Below are positions 33,399-42,295 of a DNA stretch of 64,000 bases, piece by piece (positions within the stretch are counted from its first letter, which is position 1; the number at the start of each line of letters is the position of its first letter). The position numbers and the translations under genes were made by a program. The notes beneath the pieces are model-generated. The model was not told the DNA's origin. It worked only from the letters and a program-made list of their open reading frames with translations, and did no database searches. This DNA is from DATFVA01 sp963832355 (lineage in GTDB: Bacteria; Bacteroidota; Ignavibacteria; Ignavibacteriales; Ignavibacteriaceae): the NCBI GenBank assembly GCA_963832355.1, contig CAWHTX010000009.1, forward strand, positions 124,001 through 188,000. The letters are read 5' to 3'.

Positions 33399-35687
33399 TT
33401 ATCCCAATACTTTCTTTACAATATTTTTAACAAGACCTTCATATCTTTTTACCAGGAGAACCGAAGTCGGTGAATACCGCGCAACTTTTTCAGGGATTTC
33501 ACCAAAAAGCATTTTATGATACAACGATTCCTTTCGCTGCACCTATAACGACAAGATCATAATCCTTTCCGGCTTTCGCAATCCCGCCGGCCACCGATTT
33601 TGAGGTGACAATCCTTTCCTGCTGCCGGATATTTGGGTTAAGGTTATTTAATGTTGCCCTGATATTTTTTTTGCCTTCTTCGGTTAATTCACTCTGACTC
33701 TGCATTGGTCGAGATAAATCCTGCTGTCACTGATAAATTCAGCTCGGCGGCAATTGCACTCAGTAATGAAGCTGCCAGCCTGGCATTTGGTCCTCCTGAA
33801 GTTGGAAGAAAACAGGTTTCCAGGTTTGTAGAGTCACCTATTTTAAGCAGCATCAGATCGCATGGGGCAAAACGAATAACCCTATCAGCTATTTCACCGA
33901 AAATTCTATCCCTTGTCTTTGTATATCCTTTCCATCCCATTACCAGCATACTGGCATTTTGGCGGTCAGCGGCCGCTAAAATACCCTGGGAGGCATGATG
34001 GCCGATTACAGTATCCGTCTCAATCTCAATTCCATATTCCTGTCCTATCTTTCCTTGCTCTCCTAAGCAGCGATTCCTTATGATGCATAAAACGCATCCC
34101 TTCGTGTATCGGCATCTGTCTTGGTACTTCAACAACGCTGATTGCTACAATTCTCTGGCTGCGCTGCCTGGCTACAGGTATTGCAAGCTTTAATAAAATC
34201 TCAATGGTATCAGGATTATATATGGCTACAACTACAGACGGAGGTAGTTCTGTCTCCGGTGCGGCAGCCCTGGGAATCAGAACCTGGGGTTCAATTGAAG
34301 CCGCCTGTTTTTCGAATACCGAATAATAGAGTAATAATCCAAATGCAATCCAGCCTATTGTGACATACCACGCTATGGGCTGGAAATCGAACTGGTATAA
34401 AGCGAGGAATATATTAAGCGCAAAGCCCAGAAGAGGGACATAAGGATAGAAAGGAACTCTATATTTTCTTGGAATTTCCGGATGATTACGTCTCAGTACA
34501 ATGATAGAAAGATTAACAAGTGCGAACGTCAGGAGAAACATCAGGCTTGCTGCAGAACCAACAGCTTCTATTGGAAGTGTAATTGCCATAACGAGCAGGA
34601 TTACCCCTGTTACATAAATTGCGATATGGGGGGTTCTGCGTTTTGAATGAATTGTTGAAACTCTTTTGGGAAGCCATAGATCTCTCCCCATTGAAAAAGC
34701 TACACGTGAAGCAGCCATAACAGTTGCGTTAAGCGCTGAGGAGGTTGAAAGTATTCCTCCGAATACAATTAAAGCTACACCAAATGCAGGCATAAAATTC
34801 TCTGCGGCACGAACAATAGCTGTTTCTTTATACTTTCCCAGGAACTCCCAGCTTGTCATTCCTCCCGGGTTTATCGCGGCAAGAGAAACAAAAAGGATTA
34901 ATAAGTACATTATTATGGTTATCCCCAGCGCGATAAAAGTAGCCCGCGGTATATTCTTCTCGGGTGACTTGATCTCTTCTGCCACAGTTGCAATCAGATC
35001 ATAGCCTTCAAAAGCTATGAAAGTTAATCCCATTGCAACAAAAACCCCGCTCATACCTTTTGCGAAGAACGGACTAAAACTCTCACTTACCTGTGAAGGG
35101 TTTGCGAAGATCTCACTTAACCCGAAGTATACAAAAATTCCCAGCACGGCCAGCTTTGAGAGAGTAAGTACATTCTCTGCTTTTCCTGTTACTTCCGCAC
35201 CCCTCGCGTTCAGCCAGATAAAGATTGAGCCGATAAAAATCGTTACCAATAATATCGGGACTTTATTTCCCAGGAAAGAATATACATTATCGGAGATAAA
35301 GGGTATGTATTTATGAAAAAATTCCCAGAAGTAACCGGCAAACCCAAGTGCATAAAGGCTGCAGGCAACAGTATAAGCAAACCATAACATCCATCCCGAA
35401 ACGAAACCGACTGCGCCGGGATAGGCCATCTTAACAAAGGAATAACCTCCCCCTGCTTTGGGGATAGCAGAAGCAAGTTCGGCATAGGCAAAGGCTGTAA
35501 GCAGGGTTACTACACCATTTAATGCAAACGCTACTATTGAAGCAGGACCGGCCTCACCGGCAGCAATACCGGTAAGTACAAATATTCCTGCCCCTATCAT
35601 CGCTCCGACACCTATCATTGTAGCGTCAAAAAGACCCAGATCACGGGCGAATGTTGGTTGTATAGGTGCGGCCCCTCTCTTATTCAT
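33399..35687 (-). pseudogene. APC-family amino acid permease with a two-domain universal-stress tail broken by three frameshifts
   Basis: The first 553 codons (from ATG 35687) are intact: twelve membrane helices with the APC hallmark M-I-G-A-G-I-F-V-L-T-G and then the beginning of a UspA-like domain. Extra bases near 34050-34052, near 33711-33714 and at CC 33530-33531 then shift the frame each time. When corrected, the tail continues through two universal-stress domains (V-M-G-W-K-G-Y, A-P-C-D-L-M-L-L-K and D-L-V-V-I-G-A-A-K-E) to L-F-G-E-I-P-E-K-V-A and a stop at 33399. The frame breaks lie only in the regulatory tail, so transport may remain possible. Confidence 0.8.
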
Positions 35688-35905
35688 CAGAAATCTGCAG
35701 CAAAATCAAATACCTGGATATTTTTTTCTTAAAAATAATCAGATGCTACTATAATTCAAAAACATCATTTATTTATTTTAGCTCACTAAAATTGCTTTAA
35801 TCATTCACTACATTTGTTTATTATTATTCTTTCATTTTAACCAATTAACCAATTTTAGTTTCTCCGGGGGAGCATTATTATGTTTAAAAATTCAGGATGA
35901 TCTAA

Positions 35906-37273
35906 ATGGAATATAAAAATAGTATTATTGAGACTATTGGAAACACCCCTTTGATAAAACTTAACCGGATAACAAAAGGGCTAAAGCCGAAAATTTTTGC
36001 CAAACTGGAATCATCGAATCCGGGCGGCAGCGTGAAAGACCGTATTGGCATTTCCATGATAGAAGCCGCAGAAAAAAACAATGAGTTAAAGCCGGGCGGC
36101 ACTATTATAGAAGCAACCAGCGGGAATACAGGTATAGGACTGGCACTAACGGCTGCTGTTAAGGGTTATAAAACAATTTTTGTTGTTACTGATAAAGTAA
36201 GCGCAGAAAAAATAAATTATCTTCGCGCACTGGGGGGCGAGGTGATAGTAGTTTCAAATGCTGTTGAGCCCGATAGTCCCGAATACTATGTTAATGTAGC
36301 AAAGCGTATTCACAAAGAAACACCTAATTCAATTTTCGCCTATCAATATTCGAATCCTGCCAATCCCGAAATACATTACAGGACTACGGGTCCTGAGATC
36401 TGGAGGCAGACAGATGGAAAAATAACTCACCTTATATCGAGTATTGGAACAGGAGGGACGATAAGCGGTACCGGAAAATTTCTTAAGGAAAAGAATCCTG
36501 AAATTAAGGTAATAGGTGCCGATCCTCTGGGATCGATATTCAGAACTTACAAAGAAACGGGTGAGATCATTAAAGGTACTCCATATCTTGTTGAGGGTAT
36601 CGGTCAGGACTGCCTTCCTGAGAATGTGCATTTTCAGTACATTGACAGGATAATTAACATAAGCGACAGGGAATCTTTTGCCGCCGCAAGAAGACTCACA
36701 AAAGAGGAAGGTATTTTCTGCGGAGGAAGCACAGGTACCATACTTCACGTTACTCTGGAAATTGCTAAGGACCTGAGTGAAAGTGATGTTGTCGTTTTCT
36801 TTGTCTGCGATACAGGCGAAAGATATCTCTCGAAGGTTCATAACGTTGAATGGCTGAGGGTTAACCAGATGCTGGATAAGGAAATCAAGACTTTGCGCGA
36901 TATTTCCGAGGCGAAGAAATCAAACGGTAATGAGGATATTGTTTATGTTAAGTCTGACGCCTTAGTGAAGGATGCGCTTGAACTGATAACCAAAAAGGGA
37001 TATTCCAATATTCCCGTTATGCTTAACAGAAAGGCTATCGGATGTATAAGGGAAAACATGCTAATGGGAAAATTACTGAACAACAAGGAACTTCTTGAAG
37101 CATCGGTTACGGATGTAATGGATGAGTGCGTTCCGGTGCTGGATGCAAAAACAGAGATCAGTAAAGTAAAAAAAGTGCTTAAAGAAAATTCTGCAGTGCT
37201 TGTTAGTGATTTCGGCAGGATCACTGACATAATTACCAGGTATGATCTTATTAATTTTGATAATAAAAATTGA
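35906..37273 (+). CDS. Cystathionine beta-synthase (PLP enzyme with C-terminal CBS domains)
   Basis: This 455-residue enzyme has the cysteine synthase/cystathionine beta-synthase fold: G-N-T-P-L-I-K-L-N, the PLP lysine K44 in GGSVKDR, T-S-G-N-T-G-I-G and the phosphate-binding G-T-G-G-T-I-S-G-T-G. Residues about 335-455 contain two CBS domains, so it is a regulated cystathionine beta-synthase rather than a plain cysteine synthase. The next gene encodes the partner lyase, which supports reverse transsulfuration from homocysteine to cysteine. Confidence 0.88.
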   Translation: MEYKNSIIETIGNTPLIKLNRITKGLKPKIFAKLESSNPGGSVKDRIGISMIEAAEKNNELKPGGTIIEATSGNTGIGLALTAAVKGYKTIFVVTDKVSAEKINYLRALGGEVIVVSNAVEPDSPEYYVNVAKRIHKETPNSIFAYQYSNPANPEIHYRTTGPEIWRQTDGKITHLISSIGTGGTISGTGKFLKEKNPEIKVIGADPLGSIFRTYKETGEIIKGTPYLVEGIGQDCLPENVHFQYIDRIINISDRESFAAARRLTKEEGIFCGGSTGTILHVTLEIAKDLSESDVVVFFVCDTGERYLSKVHNVEWLRVNQMLDKEIKTLRDISEAKKSNGNEDIVYVKSDALVKDALELITKKGYSNIPVMLNRKAIGCIRENMLMGKLLNNKELLEASVTDVMDECVPVLDAKTEISKVKKVLKENSAVLVSDFGRITDIITRYDLINFDNKN

Positions 37274-37315
37274 CTAATTCGTAAATTCGCTAATTCTATA
37301 ATTACAGGAGAAATA

Positions 37316-38449
37316 ATGGGTTTTTCAACAGATGCAATACATGCGGGACAAGCACCTGACCCGGTTACGGGTGCTGTCATTACACCAATTTACCAGACAT
37401 CAACTTATGCTCAGGAGGAGCTGGGAAAAAATAAGGGCTTCGAGTATGGCAGAACCCATAACCTTACCCGCCAGTCTCTTGAGAATAATGTCGCCGCTCT
37501 TGAAAAGGGTAAGTTTGGAATAGCTTTCTCTTCAGGTCTGGCAGCAACACAGGCCATAACTACTCTTGTTAAAGCGGGCGATCATGTTATCGTATCTCAT
37601 AATGTGTACGGCGGTACTTACCGTCTTTTTGAATTAATTATGAAAGATTTTGGACTCGAATTTTCCTGGGTCAATACATCGGATCTTAAGAACATTGAGG
37701 ATGCTATAAAGAAAAATACCAAAATGGTATTCATTGAAACTCCCACAAACCCAATGCTGAACCTTACAGATATTAGAGGAACAGCAGATATATGCAAAAA
37801 GAATAACCTTATCTGTGTGGTTGATAATACTTTTATGAGTCCATATTTCCAGAACCCGCTCACACTCGGAGCCTCGGTTGTTCTTCACAGTCAGACTAAA
37901 TATCTGAACGGCCACAGTGACGTAATAGGCGGGATTCTTCTTACCAATGATGAAAAGATCCACGATCGTTTGAGATATGTTCAGAATGCGGTAGGTGCGG
38001 TGCCATCACCGTTTGACTGCTGGCTTATTCTGCGTTCTACAAAAACCCTTGCGGTAAGAATGCAGAGACATAATGAGAATGCTGTTCGCTTTGCTAAGCA
38101 CCTGGAGGAGAGCGGCTATTGTAAAAAGATCTACTATCCGGGACTGCCGTCCCATCCCCAGCACGAACTTGCAGAAAAACAGATGCGTGGTTTTGGAGGG
38201 ATGATATCCGCAGATTTCGGAGATGTAGAAACAGCAAAGAAAATTCTGAAGAATCTGAAAATTTTTACTCTGGGTGAAAGTCTTGGTGGTGTTGAGAGCC
38301 TTATCAGTCATCCTGCCAGTATGACCCACGCCGCAGTTCCAAAAGAAAAAAGAGAAGCGATGGGACTGACTGACAGTCTTATCCGTTTTTCAATTGGAAT
38401 TGAGGATATTGAAGACCTGATAGATGACCTTGAACAATCCTTTAAGTAA
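37316..38449 (+). CDS. Cystathionine gamma-lyase/gamma-synthase family PLP enzyme
   Basis: This 377-residue enzyme of the Cys/Met metabolism family has its PLP lysine at K195 (HSQTKYLNGHSD), with S-S-G-L-A-A and Y-G-G-T-Y-R upstream, and a late S-H-P-A-S-M-T-H. Gamma-lyase and gamma-synthase are hard to tell apart by sequence; the neighbouring cystathionine beta-synthase favours lyase. A CAGGAG site precedes the ATG, 42 bases after the first gene. Confidence 0.87.
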   Translation: MGFSTDAIHAGQAPDPVTGAVITPIYQTSTYAQEELGKNKGFEYGRTHNLTRQSLENNVAALEKGKFGIAFSSGLAATQAITTLVKAGDHVIVSHNVYGGTYRLFELIMKDFGLEFSWVNTSDLKNIEDAIKKNTKMVFIETPTNPMLNLTDIRGTADICKKNNLICVVDNTFMSPYFQNPLTLGASVVLHSQTKYLNGHSDVIGGILLTNDEKIHDRLRYVQNAVGAVPSPFDCWLILRSTKTLAVRMQRHNENAVRFAKHLEESGYCKKIYYPGLPSHPQHELAEKQMRGFGGMISADFGDVETAKKILKNLKIFTLGESLGGVESLISHPASMTHAAVPKEKREAMGLTDSLIRFSIGIEDIEDLIDDLEQSFK

Positions 38450-38606
38450 TGAGCTGTATTGACCTCAATTCAGAATCGAATAATGCTGTATTTCACTGAA
38501 GAATAAGGGTTTACTTATTCAGTCTATTGTTGCATATCATTGACCACAGCTGATTCAGCTTTGTATCTTATCATTAAAATTGTGAAATAATAAGGAAGTT
38601 GAATAA

Positions 38607-39389
38607 ATGATAAGATTTAAGAAAGTTTTGATTTCGGCAGCCCTGGCTGTGCTTATTTTGATCGGTTCAGGGTTCAGCAAAGAGGTATTTGCAAACAGCA
38701 GCGATAACCATCTCTCGGATAAGGTAACAGCTGCTATCACTTCAAGATATGATCCATCAAATGTAGAAGTAACAGTAAAAGACGGCGGTTGGGTCATGCT
38801 CAATGGAGAAGTCAACACTCTGTACGATAAGGACAGGATCTATGAAATAGCTTCGCATATACATGGAGTTACCAGAATCACCAATGATATAAGCGTTGTT
38901 CCAAGAAGAACTACTGAGATAAAAAAGACAACAAACATTCCTGCTGATATAATAAAACAGGACGTCAGGATGCTAATTGATAAGAATGCGGCGATAACTG
39001 AACCTGATCAAATTAATATAGCTGTGGACGGCAGTCTTGTCATGTTGTCGGGACATGTTAATTTCTACAGGGAAAAGATTCTTGCCAGAACCGTTGCTTC
39101 GCAGGTACGAGGTGTTACAGCGATTCAAAATAATATCAAGATTACGCCTATTAAAGAAGCCATTGATGATCAAAATCTGAAGGAAGTTTTTGAGAGTATC
39201 CTCCGGGATGAATTTCCGCTTGTTGATAAGAATCAGGTTAATATAAAGGTAGAAAATGGTTTTGTTACAATCTCGGGTACCGTTTCAAACCTTTGGGTTA
39301 AAAATAGTATGGCCAAAGAATTTGGTAGTGTTGAAGGGGTTATTGATGTAATTAACAAACTCGAGGTAAAGCCCGAGATGAATGGTTGA
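38607..39389 (+). CDS. Secreted protein with three BON domains
   Basis: This 260-residue protein has a signal peptide ending near residue 30 (K-E-V-F-A-N) and three BON domains at about 37-100, 112-180 and 185-258. Each has the D-x-x-x-x-x-I-x-V-x-x-G-x-V-x-L-x-G-x-V pattern. BON domains bind membranes or phospholipids and occur in osmotic-stress proteins such as OsmY. Its AAGGAAG site is 11 bases from the ATG. A 512-base non-coding stretch follows. Confidence 0.85.
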   Translation: MIRFKKVLISAALAVLILIGSGFSKEVFANSSDNHLSDKVTAAITSRYDPSNVEVTVKDGGWVMLNGEVNTLYDKDRIYEIASHIHGVTRITNDISVVPRRTTEIKKTTNIPADIIKQDVRMLIDKNAAITEPDQINIAVDGSLVMLSGHVNFYREKILARTVASQVRGVTAIQNNIKITPIKEAIDDQNLKEVFESILRDEFPLVDKNQVNIKVENGFVTISGTVSNLWVKNSMAKEFGSVEGVIDVINKLEVKPEMNG

Positions 39390-39466
39390 TTTCCGGCGGG
39401 CGGATCATTTAGTTTGCCTGGATATTTTTCCAGTGTAAACAGACCTCCTGGTCGTGAAATAATACA

Positions 39467-39608
39467 CTGACAATTTGTCATACTATTGATTTTTTCAACA
39501 GTTGAATTTTGCGTTTTTTCGCAATATTTGGAAATGTCCAACTACGGGACAAAAGGCGGATAAAAGGCGGAATACCACTAGAAAAACAAAAGTATGACAC
39601 TTTGTCAG
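39467..39608. mobile_element. MITE-like 142-base element bounded by 18-base inverted repeats
   Basis: The left arm CTGACAATTTGTCATACT (39467-39484) and right arm AGTATGACACTTTGTCAG (39591-39608) are reverse complements at 16 of 18 positions. Each arm is itself a TGACA-N3-TGTCA palindrome. The interior has further small hairpins and no gene. No target-site duplication is evident at the ends, so a mobile origin is uncertain; paired protein-binding sites would look the same. Confidence 0.35.
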
Positions 39609-39710
39609 ACTTGTTGAATATTTAATCACTGAACAGTCCATCTCAACTACCCCCTAATAAACAAAATCATCCTGTTTTTTCCCGGCTACATCTCGGCGAC
39701 TACTTCAGTA

Positions 39711-39787
39711 CAACTACACTCCAACTGCGCTTCAACTACGCTCCAGCTGCGCTCCAGCTACGCTCCAAATGCGCTTCAGCTGCGCTT
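39711..39787. repeat. Seven tandem copies of an 11-base repeat
   Basis: Seven units of exactly 11 bases follow one another, starting at 39711, 39722, 39733, 39744, 39755, 39766 and 39777. The consensus is CARCTRCGCTY. The units are imperfect copies (one to four differences). An 11-base period is close to one turn of the helix and is not a multiple of three, so it is not coding. It is the most GC-rich stretch of this gap. Confidence 0.85.
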
Positions 39788-39901
39788 GAAGTACTAATCA
39801 CTTACAGACAGGGAATTGTCACGATTGTTTCCATTACTATTCATTTTTATTCTACGTATTTTTGTTCAAGTAATTTTTTTATAATCAGACGGGGAGAAGA
39901 T

Positions 39902-41230
39902 ATGAATACCGAAGAAAAAACAAATCCGGAAATGAACCTGGTTGATGATACCAAATACTCAATGGATACTCACCTTATTTACGGAAAGAACTTTACAAAA
40001 AAATGGGATTATACTCATCATGTACTGCCGCCAATCACTTCATCTGTAATTTATCGTCTGGATTCTGTTGAAAGAGGAGCAGAGGGATTCCAGGAATTCG
40101 CAAATTCACCTGTAACCGGCGAAGACCCGATGCCGATTTATATATACGACAGGCTGGGTGAACCAAATAAAGATATTCTTGAAGAAAATCTTGCCTATGC
40201 CGAAAGAGGCGAGATGGCTGTAACATTTTCTACCGGTATGGGTGCAATATCGGGCATCATTGGTATGCTCACCAAATCGGGAGACGAGATCATATCTCAT
40301 ATGACCCTTTACGGCTGTACCTATTCTTTGTTTACCAACTGGCTGCCCAGGTATAACATAAAAACAATTCTTGCCGATCTTACGACACCTGAGAACCTGC
40401 TGAAATTTGTTACTCCGCAGACCCGGGTAGTTTACCTTGAATCTCCGGCAAATCCCAACCTGGACATCATTGATATAGCAGAAATCCGAAGACTGGTAGA
40501 TACAATTAATGAAAACAGGGATGAGGCAGAAAGAATAAAGATTGTTGTTGATAATACTTTTGCGACCCCTTTCTGCCAGAGACCAATTGAACTGGGTGCA
40601 AACTTCTCGGTTAATTCCTTAACAAAAGGACTCGGCGGATTCGGAACAGATATGGGCGGTGTTGTTATCGGTAAAAATAAATATAAGGATATGCTTCTGC
40701 TTTACCGCAAAGATTTCGGAGCTGTGCTTAATAATAAAACTGCGTGGACAATTACAACATACGGACTGCCAACTCTGCCTGTCAGGATTAGACAGCAAAT
40801 GAAATCTGCCGGCAGGGTTGCCGAATTTCTGAAAGCTCATCCTAAAGTTGAATTTGTTAATTATCCGGGTTTGCCTGACTATAAGTATTATGAAACTGCT
40901 AAAAAACAAATGAGAGACTTTGACGGGAATTTTGCTCCCGGCAGTCTCATTTATTTTGTTCTTAAAGGTTCTGATCCCAGTGAAAGTAAGGAGAACGGCA
41001 GAAAGTTCATGAATTTTGCTGCAGAACATGCTTATACGATGACACTGGCTGTAAGTCTGGGACATACAAGGACCCTTATTGAACACCCTGCTTCAATGAC
41101 ACATTCGATGATTGCACCTGATAAACTCATTGAATACGGTATTGATCCGGGAGGGATCAGGATAGCATTAGGTCTGGAGAATACTAACGATATTCTTATG
41201 GACCTTGACGTGTGTCTAAGCAACGTATAA
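39902..41230 (+). CDS. Methionine gamma-lyase-like PLP enzyme
   Basis: This 442-residue Cys/Met-family enzyme differs from the cystathionine lyase at 37316: it is about 65 residues longer, has an N-terminal extension, and its PLP lysine (K242) sits in NSLTKGLGGFGTD. The active-site motif LYGCTYSLF places a cysteine (C139) where methionine gamma-lyases carry their characteristic Cys, which supports breakdown of methionine to methanethiol, ammonia and oxobutyrate. O-acetylhomoserine sulfhydrylase is the main alternative. It is preceded by an unusual 512-base repeat region and followed by a terminator. Confidence 0.72.
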   Translation: MNTEEKTNPEMNLVDDTKYSMDTHLIYGKNFTKKWDYTHHVLPPITSSVIYRLDSVERGAEGFQEFANSPVTGEDPMPIYIYDRLGEPNKDILEENLAYAERGEMAVTFSTGMGAISGIIGMLTKSGDEIISHMTLYGCTYSLFTNWLPRYNIKTILADLTTPENLLKFVTPQTRVVYLESPANPNLDIIDIAEIRRLVDTINENRDEAERIKIVVDNTFATPFCQRPIELGANFSVNSLTKGLGGFGTDMGGVVIGKNKYKDMLLLYRKDFGAVLNNKTAWTITTYGLPTLPVRIRQQMKSAGRVAEFLKAHPKVEFVNYPGLPDYKYYETAKKQMRDFDGNFAPGSLIYFVLKGSDPSESKENGRKFMNFAAEHAYTMTLAVSLGHTRTLIEHPASMTHSMIAPDKLIEYGIDPGGIRIALGLENTNDILMDLDVCLSNV

Positions 41231-41257
41231 TTCTTTCGCAATTGTGCTGTTTGTTAG

Positions 41258-41295
41258 AGGTCACCCGGATATATTTTATTTGAGTGACCTTTTTC
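41258..41295 (+). terminator. Rho-independent terminator after the methionine gamma-lyase-like gene
   Basis: AGGTCAC (41258-41264) and GTGACCT (41284-41290) form a seven-base stem around a 19-base loop, followed by a run of T to 41294. The position, 27 bases after the stop, fits transcription ending here. Confidence 0.7.
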
Positions 41296-41339
41296 TTTAT
41301 TTTTATAAAAGCAATTAAATCTTTATGCAGGAAAAACTT

Positions 41340-42170
41340 ATGAAGATAAAAATACTGTTTGTCATAACACTGATGTTTATTATTTCAGGATTAGTAAGAG
41401 CTCAGGAGGATTCTGACTCTGTAGAAGTTTATCTGATCGATTCTTTTGTTACGCCGGAAGTTCCTCATACTTTCATGCTGTCATTCTTTACAAGTGTTCC
41501 CGCTAAATCCAAAGTTATAATTGCAAACAGCTATTCTTATGAAGTTTCAACCAAGCTTACCGAAAGTCATAAAATAAACATTGACATCTCAGATCTTCGC
41601 TTCAAAGAGAAAAACGTTCCTTTTGTAATTCAGGTTGAGGATTCAGCGGGCCGTCAATATACAAGTGAAACATATGAATTCGAACTGCCCGAAGAACCGA
41701 AAGTGGAGGGAGGATCCAATTTTCTTCTTTTGTGTGTATTCGGAGCAGCTGTATTCGGACTCCCGTCTCCCGTCTATGTGAAGGAAAACTCTGAAGATTA
41801 TTTCAGTCTGACCAAAGAAGTCCCTCTTGTTTCTATCAGAGGCAGCAGCTACAGGTATCCTGTGGGGTATTTTTCAGTTGAGTACTCACATATTTTTAAT
41901 GCTCCGGTGAAAAACTTTTTCAGGGTGGGGTACAAACATATAATTGAAGTTCCGGGAATAGAATACATCGCGCCGGGGATCAATGGCTTTACAAATTTTA
42001 ACGGTTTTAACGGGATTTCCCCGGAATTGTCAGTCGGCCTTTTCAGAATAATCAATACATTCACTGTATATGCGAGATACAGATTTAATGCAAAACCCGG
42101 GGAAAAGGCGAGTGAGTTTCACGAATTTTCAATAGGTCTTTACTCCAGTTTCTTTTCACTCTATTTCTAG
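41340..42170 (+). CDS. Hypothetical secreted envelope protein
   Basis: The start is taken at ATG 41340, preceded by an AGGAAAA site; an in-frame ATG at 41325 is less likely because the signal peptide would gain a charged head. The 276-residue product has a signal peptide ending at V-R-A-Q, a soluble beta-rich part (about 25-120) and a C-terminal half with barrel-like alternation that ends F-S-L-Y-F. The terminal phenylalanine suits an outer-membrane protein. I do not recognise the family. Confidence 0.6.
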   Translation: MKIKILFVITLMFIISGLVRAQEDSDSVEVYLIDSFVTPEVPHTFMLSFFTSVPAKSKVIIANSYSYEVSTKLTESHKINIDISDLRFKEKNVPFVIQVEDSAGRQYTSETYEFELPEEPKVEGGSNFLLLCVFGAAVFGLPSPVYVKENSEDYFSLTKEVPLVSIRGSSYRYPVGYFSVEYSHIFNAPVKNFFRVGYKHIIEVPGIEYIAPGINGFTNFNGFNGISPELSVGLFRIINTFTVYARYRFNAKPGEKASEFHEFSIGLYSSFFSLYF

Positions 42171-42295
42171 ACCATATCTGCAATTATCTTCTGAAAACTG
42201 CACTTCTATTAGCCTGTATTATGTTTAGATTAGCTATCTGATACAGGAACGATTATATCTTTCAGAATGTTTTAGAATAAAACTGATCATTCTTA

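Larger units (their letters stand above)
39390..39901. other. 512-base non-coding region rich in inverted and tandem repeats
   Basis: No gene is supported here. It holds an inverted-repeat pair at 39467-39484 and 39591-39608, several short hairpins between them (including TTCAAC/GTTGAA at 39494-39506 and TTGCG/CGCAA at 39509-39524), a doubled AAAAGGCGGA at 39551 and 39562, and a seven-unit 11-base tandem repeat at 39711-39787. The methionine gamma-lyase-like gene starts at its right end. Confidence 0.8.

Noticed and set aside
35837..35852. Doubled TTAACCAA before the cystathionine beta-synthase gene
   Set aside because: Two 8-base units in AT-rich DNA are too little to call a regulatory repeat.
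38501..38520. Terminator after the cystathionine lyase gene
   Set aside because: GAATAAG/CTTATTC forms a seven-base stem but no T run follows, so it is not counted.
39711..39787. CRISPR array
   Set aside because: The units are 11 bases, have no spacers and no cas genes lie nearby.
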